Part shown: positions 34,319-44,838 of the stretch, one piece after another
How the letters are laid out: each line of letters begins with the position of its first letter
Numbering within the stretch: the stretch's first letter is position 1
Assembly (NCBI GenBank): GCA_027576995.1
Contig: JANBQC010000190.1
Location: 1-44,838, forward strand
Source of the DNA: Dimargaris cristalligena
Lineage: Eukaryota; Kickxellomycota; Dimargaritomycetes; Dimargaritales; Dimargaritaceae
DNA: 44,838 bases
Direction of reading: 5' to 3'
The notes under the pieces: generated by a model
Told to the model about the DNA's origin: nothing
Database searches by the model: none
The model's input: the letters and a program-made list of their open reading frames with translations, nothing else
Made by a program: the position numbers and the translations under genes

Positions 34319-34787
34319 ACCTAAAAGCATTCCGAGCCGCGGACCCTTTTTCCTCGATTAGCGGCGACATACATCGATATCAACCTCGACCTCCGATACC
34401 TGATGTATTACTACAACTACAACTGCCATTGTTATTTTCAAGCTGAGTGGGGAAAAGATACGCGGCTTTATGGGCGCATACAGTTTAATTGAGTAAAAAA
34501 ATAGATTGATGTGTGTATGTATATATAATTGAATAGCTGGATAACTATAAATATATGCTGTGGTTGATTTTTTTTTGGAAAAGAAAGGGTGAGAAAAGCA
34601 GGCACCATTGGAATATCTTCTAGGATAGTGGCATGAACCTTTTTTTAAGTGGCATGGATAATAGGGGGTACTGTATGAAACGGCTCATTTCGGACGCCTG
34701 AGATATTCGGGCAGATATGCCGGCCAGGGTGGATGATGGTGATATAAAGGGGGGCAGCTGCTTGTCCTCCTCCTAGTCCAATCCTCT
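34319..34787. other. Convergent 3' region of TTI2 and spermidine synthase
   Basis: A+T-rich shared 3' flank of the two genes, with T-rich runs around 34569-34577 and 34639-34646. No gene. Confidence 0.6.
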
Positions 34788-36664
<1,877 letters not shown>

Positions 36665-37486
36665 GATGGCAATAGTGGTGGTAAAGATTTGTGAGTGGGA
36701 TTTGGTTTACACCAAAGAAGAGGCTAGGCAATGAATGGCAAACAAAAGCGGGGAACTGGGGTGACTCTAGGGCAAGGAGGGGGGAGATCAGGGCAAAAAG
36801 TCAAGGACAAAAGCGAAGCGAGTAAGATATATGGGGAAGAGGTAGGTGTGGTGGAGTAGAGAATAAGAAGAGCTGAGAGGGGGGGTATGAGGCAAGGTTT
36901 TTGTACTCGGGCGGGTACACACACCCATTTACTATTACTCTCCTTATTACTGCTAGTATGGGCCAATCAATTGGGAAAACTCAGAAATGGTGTGACTGGG
37001 GAGGCGTATGTATTCTCCAGCCAGCCTGCCCATTTATGCCTATGGTGCGCGTGTATTTCTTCGTTGGGTGCCGCCTACCTATTAATCCGGTTGTGGTGGT
37101 TGGTGGTGGCGAGTGACTGTTAAGCCAGCAAAAGTTGGCGCGGCTGGGGAGAGACGCCTTCTCTGCTATACTAGTTGTTAGTTCGTGTCAATCAGAACCC
37201 ATTTAAGAAGGCACAAGTAGTGTGATAGCTGGACGGGGACAATCAGGGTACCTCTTTTTCCATAGACCTCCTCCTCCTCTCCTCTCCCTTCACTCCCACT
37301 CGCTCTTTATATTTCAGTAGTAGTCGTCGTAGTAGTAGTAGTCAAGGGCTATTAAGGAATGAGAGAGAAGTTAACAAGCCCCTCGGAGTAACCACTACTC
37401 TTGAGTGAGACTGCCTGCCAATCTATAGTTAGAATCATCCGATAATCCACTCCGCAAACAGCTGGATGGCCTGCTGCTCAACATGG
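36665..37486. other. Upstream region of spermidine synthase
   Basis: Promoter side of the gene with purine-rich stretches and a GTAGTAGTC-type trinucleotide run near 37316-37343. No coding sequence supported. Confidence 0.5.
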
Positions 37487-37630
37487 GTGCGGGTGAAATT
37501 CCTTTTTCATTTAAAGTCTTATACAACGGGGCAGACGGGAGAACAGGCACCAGATTGATTTATAACCCATAGCAACTGGTCTTCTTTCTTATTTTTTGCT
37601 TATGCAGCGTGAATGAACCTCTCACATATA
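37487..37630 (+). mobile_element. MITE copy D (degenerate)
   Basis: Same length class as copies A-C (about 144 bp). The left end GGGTGAAATTC and the right end ATGCAGCGTGAATGAACCTC, then TCACATATATA, match; the middle is diverged. It is the weakest member of the family. Confidence 0.45.
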
Positions 37631-37803
37631 TATTGCCTGGATACCAAAATAAAGGGGAAGGGCTCACTGGGGACGACACCCCCGAAAACCAATGCCGAAC
37701 AGTAAGTCCTGTAAAAAGCCCGGACGGGCTCTAGTCTAGTAGTGGTGGACAATCCGATGGTTTTATTACATCCCATGGAGCCTGATCCTCCTTCGTTCCC
37801 ACA

Positions 37804-38460
37804 TTATACCCGCTGGACCAACCGGTAGGGGTTCTTATTACACGAGTCTTCCGCCAACTCAGTTGGGGAGGGGAGATATTCGCCATTGAGGTTGTCGGGA
37901 TATCTGGAGCTCCCATGATTGGTCGCTAAGTCGCGATGAGACAATTCGTCGGTGGGGGACATGAGGGCGCCATTGATTACATTATACAACCAGGCTGCAC
38001 TGTAATCTCTGTGTCTCCTGAAAATTTTCCGGGTTTTTGATTGCACCCGGTTGCTATGGTTATATTCTCTAACCAATGATACCCGAGGGTGTCTTCAAAT
38101 ACGCCTGCTATTGATAGCGCTGTCAGTTTGCGCCAAACATTCTCTGTAGCAATGCCATTAATAGGAGCGGCTCCGTCAGGCTGTAGCCACCACTACCTCC
38201 CCCAGGTATCTTCCGATTCCAAGACTACGGCCTTTGTCTAGGCCAGTCGGACATTACATACTGGGGCCGGGGAAAGAATGGGGCGACTCGGCAGATGTGA
38301 TTAACGAACTATTATGGTCAACTGGTGTGTGACTCGAAAACACAAGCGCCAGTTCGCTCCCAGCAACCAATTCATCAACAGTTCGACCAGCAAACCAAAG
38401 GGCCCGCAATAACGGCATAATAGTATGGATGAGCACATTCACCCACTCTTCCCACTCAAT
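37804..38460 (-). CDS. 3' part of an unidentified spliced gene
   Basis: Three exons chain in phase: from about 38460 (open back to a TGA at 38464-38466) to 38262, then 38143..38083, then 38017..37804 with a stop. The introns are 118 bp (GTATGT...CTACAG) and 65 bp (GTATCA...TTTCAG). Translation runs IEWEEWVNVLIHTIMPLLRA then LWFAGRTVDELVAGSELALV, and later NVWRKLTALSIAGVFEDTLG then RHRDYSAAWLYNVINGALMS. The tail is polar and ends NPYRLVQRV. Each exon looks coding in composition and contains CpG, unlike the repeat DNA just to the right. No start is visible: the gene either continues through an upstream exon or was cut by repeat DNA. I recognise no family. Confidence 0.4.
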
Positions 38461-38602
38461 AAATCACCAGGACCAATGGGGCTGTGCTTATTTGATTCCC
38501 TTTATGGATTACCCAAAGTCAAGGGTCAAAAGATGTTCTAAGAAAAGTCACAGTTAAAGGATATACACACATTTCAAATGGGGATAGTGAGATATTCTTC
38601 CG

Positions 38603-40190
38603 GTGTTTAGCCATTAATAGTACAGACTAAAACAAATCATTTAATCCACAGTTGTCCTTCAACAGACCTAATTATTATATATGGTACAAGTAACTATTAT
38701 TCAAATACACTATATATCCTGCTCTGTTTTTCTTAAACTATACACTGATATTGGACTATCCAATCTACTTTAACCCCATAGGCCTAGATACCCAACCATA
38801 TTAGGCCATATTGTGCTATATTAAGCATTCCCATAGTATATCCAGTACTATGGGATTATCCTTATTATATAACACCTCCCCTTCTAGACCCCACCTCTTC
38901 ACATTAATTACTCAAGTGCTGATCTGAAGAGTCTTCCAGTTACCATCAAAGTCTTCTGGATACTTACAACTATCTAGATAGCACATTGATCTATACCTTA
39001 GTTTAGTAGTATCTTCCTCCCTGGGATCTCCCTCTGGAGTTGTCCCTACATATATATAACCAGGCCACTTTGGGACCAGTTAGATTCCTTAGCTTATTTC
39101 TTACATCCTAGTTTATCCCCATAAACTCTATATATGCTTACCCAATTATACTAACTAGTAAGTATGCCCTTTATACATCCCTTATATATCCCTACCTCTT
39201 AGCCTTTATTAGTTAGCACTATACCCCTTACCTAATACTAGTAGCCTACTTAGCTGAGCCTAAGCCCTACCTACTGTTAGAAGCCTATCCTCAGGACCCT
39301 TAATAGACTAAGAGTGGTAAACCTGGGTAACACTGATAATTCTGATACTAGAATAGTTATTGGGGAGGCTGAAAAGGTAATCAAAATACTTAGTACTAGA
39401 TAGGTAAATCTCAATCAGTATAAAGTGTCAGATAGTTTTAAAAGACTCTTGATGAATATTAGCTAACTGATTGTATGCTATATTATAAAGGGTAATCAGC
39501 TATAAATGGGGTACAATCCATCCCATTTTTTTCATATAATATAAAATATCTGGTGGTAATTGGGATAAACACATATTTATATAGCCTTAATTCTAATATA
39601 GAGGAGGATAAAGGAATCATATTTACCACCACAGGAGAGTTGTGTGGCAACCATTATAATACCACATATATTACCTGTAAGTTTTCTCCTCAACTGTTAC
39701 TTTTGTTCTTCTCTACTCAAGCAGCTAAATGTTAGCTACCCATTACCCACACACTGTTATAGGTATATGCCACCAATAGTCTAAGAGTGATCACTCTCTA
39801 AACCATCTAGGGAAGTCTAGTTCACCACCCCAAATGATATTTTCTATTTGGTGGTGTATCCCTATGGGTCCATAGGTGGAAAGCTGGTGTTATTAAGGCC
39901 AATACCCTAGTAACTAGAGAGAAAACCATATGGGTGTTTTTGAAAAATCCCAACCTATAAAATGACTTGAAGGGTCCACTTTCATAACCCCACAGGGGTA
40001 GATATGCCATAGTCTATCTCTCAGCTTGTGCTGATATTGGAGAAAGAGACTGTTAGAAATCTAATTGAGTATGGATGTAAAATGTTATTTAGAGTAACCA
40101 TAGTAACTGTGATATACCTATTGTAGATAAGTCTTTATGGTTATCTTCATTTCTTTACCAAGCTTAGTAACATCTGTGTCCACTCACCAG
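38603..40190. other. 1,588-bp stretch with no CpG
   Basis: No CG dinucleotide between 38601 and 40191 on line-by-line reading. It contains one solo LTR. Short frames here, such as 40266-40475 minus just beyond, have no recognised product. Confidence 0.85.
38749..39332 (+). mobile_element. Solo LTR (plus orientation)
   Basis: Begins TATTGGACTATCCAATC, ends ACCTGGGTAACA, about 584 bp. The U3 part leads to CCCTCTGGAGTTGTCCC and a TATATATAACC box at 39050; ATAAACTCTATATATGCTTA follows at 39121. The sequence ACACTGAT spans both junctions, consistent with a short target duplication. No internal retrotransposon region is attached. Confidence 0.75.
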
Positions 40191-40518
40191 CGGTAATTGT
40201 ATAAGGTCTTGGAATGGATACCTTGAACCCCCAGTCACAGTAACTATACTAACAACAACTATAACCTAGCCATGACTGTAATCTCCAAACACACTCAGTA
40301 GAACACTGATGCATCCAGCATAATTTCCCAGGTTATAATCTTCTTGCATATTCTTTGTCATACCTGTAGCATAGGATCCAACTACATAATAAATTGTTCC
40401 AACTGATCCATCATCACTGAGAAAAAATGCTTTATGGTCAGCACCACCACTCATGAATTCATTAGTATACAGCATTTTGATATATTCCTTTCAGCAACCA
40501 TCAAATAAGTGTACATTC
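39333..40518. other. Repeat-rich DNA between two solo LTRs
   Basis: CpG-free up to 40190. A minus-strand frame at 40266-40475 (69 codons, YTNEFMSGGADHKAFFLSDD) could be a worn exon, but there is nothing to confirm it. Confidence 0.4.
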
Positions 40519-41082
40519 TGTTGCCCCTCCTAATCCATCCTAATCCATCCGCTATGATTGCTGTCATAGCAGGCTGTATAGAGCCATATTGAGCCCCGGC
40601 CCTAATAAGGCTGGACACCAAATACATCACCTTACTGGCTGGACCCCCCCAGAGTTCACACTAATCACTCCTAGGTGATCTTAGTGCCTTCCAATTCCCA
40701 TGGAAGCCCCCACTTGTATGAGGACCACCCAGCCCTCCTTATTGTTGCCTTTATTAGGTAATTTCCCCTTGGGACCTCCCCTTTGGAGTAGTCCCCCACA
40801 TATATATAACTGGGCCCCCATTGGCACCAGTTAGGACTCAAGCTTATTCTGACCCCCTAGTTTACCTCAATTAACTCTATATATGCTTACCCCCTCATAC
40901 TGATTAGTAAGTATGCATCAGTACATGTTCCCCACATACAATTCCACACTTGCTTTATTGGGTTAGTATCTACCCTCCACCTAACACTAGTAGCCCACTT
41001 GGCCATGCCCAATGCCCCGCCTACCATTAGAAGCCTATCCCTGAGACTCTTGACAGATTAAGAGTGGTTAACTTGGGTAACA
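40519..41082 (+). mobile_element. Solo LTR (plus orientation)
   Basis: About 564 bp, TGTTGCCCCTCCTAATCC to AACTTGGGTAACA, with classic TG...CA ends. It contains ACCTCCCCTTTGGAGTAGTC, a TATATATAACTGG box at 40801 and CTTGACAGATTAAGAGTGGT near the end. It aligns along its whole length with the copy at 43162. The 5-bp flanks differ, so no target duplication is preserved. Confidence 0.8.
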
Positions 41083-41678
41083 ATATGTGGGGCCATACTA
41101 AACCAGTGACTAGTGTATGGTGTAGCTTCCAGTACTTTGGCATATCCCCAGTATTTGGGCTAAAACCCTACATAATCCCAATCAATAATGTCTGCTATAT
41201 GACCATTGTGGGCTAGAGTGTTACATGGGGTTAGGCCACCATGGGTAAAAACATTGCAGCTATCAGTAGGTAAGAACTGTAAAACAAAAGTTTGAGATGC
41301 AATACTTAAAATGCCTAGGGGGATATATATAGAAGCTGTGATGTTTCACATTACATATCTAATATATAATCAATTATTGATGTATCTATCTGCATTGCTT
41401 CTATAATTATTCAACAGTCCATGCCATTACTGCCTTACATTCTTATGGGGTACCCTGGCTTTACTCCAATATGCCATCTTTACACCTTGGCCCCAACAAC
41501 TACACCAATCTTTTATAAAGAATGTCCTCAGTGGATGTGTAATAAAAACAGGCATTATCATTCCCAATGTGGTGAACTTACCACATTTTTTACCTACTTT
41601 TATTTTTTAATCCATTTTTCGCACTTATCGGATGTACGCCCCTGGCGAGTGAATGAGCCCCTGCCCCTGCCCCTGACG
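41083..41678. other. Non-coding repeat-flank DNA
   Basis: No gene or recognised repeat; a short cluster of CpG lies at 41615-41678 with CCCCTG repeats. Confidence 0.4.
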
Positions 41679-41989
41679 AGTATAGTCATTTTTCTACCAT
41701 TTTCATTATTATCTTCTTTTTCCTATTATTATATTTTATACCCTTGACTTTGATGCACCCCTGCCCCTGGCCCAACTGCACCCCTATTCAAAGAATAGCT
41801 AATAATAGCTTTCTCCCTTTTTTTTTTTTCTTGTATTATTTCATATTGAATTTTTTAGTTACCCAAGTATTACTAATCCTTTGTAATGACTAATACCATT
41901 ATCTGGGAACTCCCTTCCCTTTCCCTCTGCTTAGTCATCCAATGTTCTGGGACCTTCTCTCCATTTCTCTATTATCTATCTATCTTTCT

Positions 41990-42234
41990 ATTTAGGCTTC
42001 CCCTTTTAAGTATAAATACTCCCCCTTGCTGCCACCTCTTGGAGCAGCAAGTCTATCATCACCCTTCCCCTTTTTATCATCTTTCTTTTTAATAAAGTTC
42101 AGTTTTCAAGGATTGAGTTTGGTTCTTTATACTCAACAACCTGTACTATTAAACTTACAATTACTATACTTGTTTACTGGCTTTTATCTATATTCCTTAC
42201 ACACCTCAAATAAACCTTTATCTCAACAACAACA
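41990..42234 (+). mobile_element. Possible LTR of a second family (right part)
   Basis: A TATAAATA box at 42011 is followed by AATAAAG at 42091 and a stretch ending CTCAACAACAACA, the arrangement of an LTR R-U5 region. I cannot find a paired left end, a target duplication or a second copy. Confidence 0.25.
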
Positions 42235-42904
42235 TTAGTGTTGAATGATGTGGGGTTTCTTATTACCTCCTATATTGTTATAATATAGGCTATCCAGTGC
42301 AGCAGCATCAACAGTATCCCACCTACAGGGGTAACACCACCAATACCCAAAATATTTCCCACTATAGGTTTACCCTACTGGCATGTATCAATTATGTCCC
42401 ACTTGCCTTTATTTATTGCCAACTTCATATTTAACTTATTTAGCCATTTAGTATAACTATTATACTTAACAACCTAAGCAAGCTTTCCAAGTACACAAAG
42501 ATAACTGGTGGCATTCCCACCTCTCTTTGAAAGGAGTCAACTGCTGCCTTCTCACATTCTACTGCTTAGTCTTCTGTTCCCCATTTGACTACCCTCTTCT
42601 GCAGCTTTGGATTTGCCCTCTAGGGTTGTGGATTATGGCAGGTTTGCAGAGTTGGAGGAGACCAAGGTGTGGGCAGATGTGGCCATGGAGGCAGATGGGA
42701 GTATGTAGATAACAAGGCAACAGCAATTATTATATTATAATTATTTTATACAGGATAAATAATCCCAGAGGCAATAATAACTAGAAAAAGGAAATAGTTG
42801 GGGGAAAAACAGGGAATGGAGGGTGCAAATTTTTTGATGGAAGCCAGTTGGATAATCACTTGTAATGGCCACCTCCTTAGAGCAAGCAGCTGATAGAAGA
42901 GAAG

Positions 42905-43049
42905 ATATAGGTGAAGTTCAACTTGGCTGTATGAGGGTTTAACTGATATGTATATGGGAAAATTGGTGGTATGTTTATTGTCAACCAGTAGTATATGTCT
43001 TATCAAAAGGATTTTTCATTATAAAGCCTGGTTGAACTACTCCCATATT
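42905..43049 (+). mobile_element. MITE copy C
   Basis: About 145 bp. Starts ATATAGGTGAAGTTCAACTT, then GGCTG, and ends AGCCTGGTTGAACTACTCCC, then ATATTG: inverted ends of about 24 bases. The interior TCAACCAGTAGTATATGTCT and GGATTTTTCATTATA align with copies A and B. It is inserted within a CpG-free block. Confidence 0.7.
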
Positions 43050-43161
43050 GTTACTTCCACTGCAGCAACTGAACACAGCTGCACAATTATGAATGAGGTA
43101 TCTCCTTTAACTGAGACTAGTGTGGCCGAGTATGCAGATAACCAGGGTCCCACCTATGCAC

Positions 43162-43735
43162 TATCACCCCTCCTAATCCGTCCTAATCCAACCACTATGA
43201 TTACTGTCATAGCAGGCCATATAGTACCATATTGTACCCCCAGCCCTAATAAGGCCAGACATTACTGATATCTCCTTACCAGCTGGACCTCCCGGAGTTT
43301 GCACTAATCACTCCTAGGTGATCTTAGTGCCTTCCAATTCCCATGGAAGCCCTGCTAATCCAAGGACCAGCCAGTCCATCTTATTATTATCCTATTATTT
43401 AGTTCCCCCTGGGACCTCCCCTTTGGAGTAGTCCCTTGCGTATATATAACTGGACCCCCTTTGGGACCGGTTAGTAGCTTAGCTTATTTTCTTACCCCTC
43501 AGTTTACCCCAATAAACTCTATATACACTTACCCCTTTGTTACTAACCAGTAAGTGTGCATCAGTGCACGTCCCTTGCCTACATAGTACACTTGCTTTAT
43601 TTAGTTTGTACCAGCCACAATACCTAATGCTAGTAGCCCACTTGGCCGTATCCAATGCCCCGCCTACTGTTAGAAGCCTATCCCTGAGACTCTTGATGGA
43701 CCAAGAGTGGTTAACTTGGGGGACATGCACTAACC
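43162..43735 (+). mobile_element. Solo LTR with 5-bp target duplication
   Basis: About 574 bp. Begins TATCACCCCTCCTAATCC and ends TTGGGGGACA, flanked on both sides by TGCAC (43157-43161 and 43736-43740). That fixes both ends and shows an insertion reduced to one LTR. TATA box TATATATAACTGG at 43441; AATAAA at 43511; GACTCTTGATGGACCAAGAG near the end. Confidence 0.85.
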
Positions 43736-43740
43736 CTAGT

Positions 43741-44838
43741 CATTAAAGACAGATAAAACCCACCCATTGCCAACGGTTACCACAGCCCCGGATACCTTGC
43801 CATTGTATTCAAAATACTTTGGTATTAATCCCAGCTCGGCCCTTCTAGGTCTTTCTGGGGGTCTCTATCCGACGTAATAGGGCAAGTCGCATGGCTAACA
43901 GGAATCAACAGCCACTTGTAGTATATTCTGACCCTACTGCAAATAAAGGTTACAATGCATCTCGCGTTGGAAGTTCCTCGGTTTAGTTGTGCACCTGTCG
44001 CTTTTACTTTTCTTCACATTTACATATCTCCTTTAAAACCACTCCTAGTTAATAAAGGGTTGCTCATTAAACAATATATACTTATCTGCCTTCCTACTAC
44101 ACCAAACATACTCTTTCATTTTGCGTCTTACTATAAACACCTACTCACCACCACACGTAACTTCCTACCGCCCCTCTGCTAATTGTTTAGTTGTGATAAC
44201 CTGGTGTCTTTACTCTCATAAATCGACCCACTATTTTTCTGAAGCAATTTCCGGCTTGCTTGAGTCACCATCTCTTGGTTCACCGGACTATTCCTCTCAT
44301 CGGGATTCCCCCAGCCGCTTTTCGACTCTAACCCGATAGCCGACTAAGTACCACAACCACAGTCCACCCGAGAAGATGCTGCATTTACTATTTCCGCCCA
44401 ATACCGACCTTCCTCTTTTCTCCCCAGACCTCCCCAGTGACCTACCCTGAGTTTTTCTGCCCATGTTCTGGGAGCGTGCAGCGACCGTTTACTGCTGGTT
44501 TTCTTGGTCCATCCACTCAAGCGGGTACTGCCACAGCGTCGCTGAGCAGCGGACAATCCTTGAATAGCAATGTCCGTAAATCGTAAGTCACACTCAATGT
44601 AGCTCTAGTCTGTCGGCCAGCAGCGGCAGCTCCACTTGGATGTTGTCAATAAACACGGCGGTAAATGGATTGTTTGCCTTAAGAAGGGCATTGCCATGTG
44701 GGCGGTTTAAACCTCACTAACCATCTATTCTATTAATCATCTACTTGGAATAGCCCGGCCAAAGGGAGATCAACTGGTGACAGTGAGTAATTGATTTAGA
44801 AATTGAATCTAAGATCGAGGTAAACATGGGAACAGCCC
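43741..44838. other. Right end of window, unresolved
   Basis: CpG is present again, so this is probably ordinary intergenic or genic DNA. On the minus strand a short stretch at about 44605-44715 reads like coding sequence (NPFTAVFIDNIQVELPLLAD) and another open stretch at 44344-44600 ends in a GTAGGT donor. They are in different frames and I cannot join them. No gene is called. Confidence 0.35.

Larger units (their letters stand above)
41679..43126. other. 1,448-bp stretch with no CpG
   Basis: No CG between 41677 and 43127. It holds a possible second-type LTR end and MITE copy C; otherwise nothing recognisable. Confidence 0.85.

Overview
The window is nuclear DNA of a fungus, probably an early-diverging (zygomycete-type) lineage; that placement is an inference. 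The eukaryotic signs are direct. Genes are interrupted by GT-AG introns of about 140-460 bp, mostly with GTAAGT-like donors. Products include RAD18, PRCC, TTI2, an SLC25 carrier, a Pho80-type cyclin and a Kex2-type secreted precursor. No operons are seen, and simple-sequence repeats are abundant. I joined exons by hand from splice sites and reading phase, so coordinates are models, not transcripts.

Left and central part (1-24 kb), gene-bearing: RAD18 (1013-4015 +) converges on a coactosin/ADF-H plus PH protein (5125-6789 -). An NSUN-family RNA m5C methyltransferase follows (8488-10349 -, 4 exons). Next are PRCC (12342-13554 +, 2 exons), a mitochondrial carrier (14335-15806 +, 4 exons) and a mitochondrial 2-Cys peroxiredoxin (16154-17121 -, 2 exons). 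A tRNA-Asp-like relic lies at 18.2 kb. A small secreted glycine-zipper peptide is at 20059-20367 (+) and a Pho80-like cyclin at 22967-23962 (-).

Right part: an island of genes at 29.5-36.7 kb holds a REEP/TB2/HVA22 protein (-, 4 exons), TTI2 (+) and spermidine synthase (-, 5 exons). It is flanked by repeat territory at 24.7-26.7 kb and 38.6-43.7 kb. That territory contains four solo LTRs of one ~570-bp family and long runs with no CpG dinucleotide at all (2,048, 1,588 and 1,448 bp). Three or four copies of a ~145-150-bp MITE with inverted ends lie at 21.4, 22.1, 37.5 and 42.9 kb. Fragments of unidentified spliced or decayed genes lie at 11.2-11.7, 27.8-28.6 and 37.8-38.5 kb.

The recognisable genes are mostly independent housekeeping functions: DNA damage tolerance, RNA modification and splicing, PIKK assembly, polyamine synthesis, mitochondrial transport and peroxide removal, ER shaping, and cyclin control. 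They do not form one pathway. The most unusual items are the processed secreted peptide, the MITE and solo-LTR families, and the sharp CpG-free islands, which suggest cytosine methylation followed by deamination of repeats.
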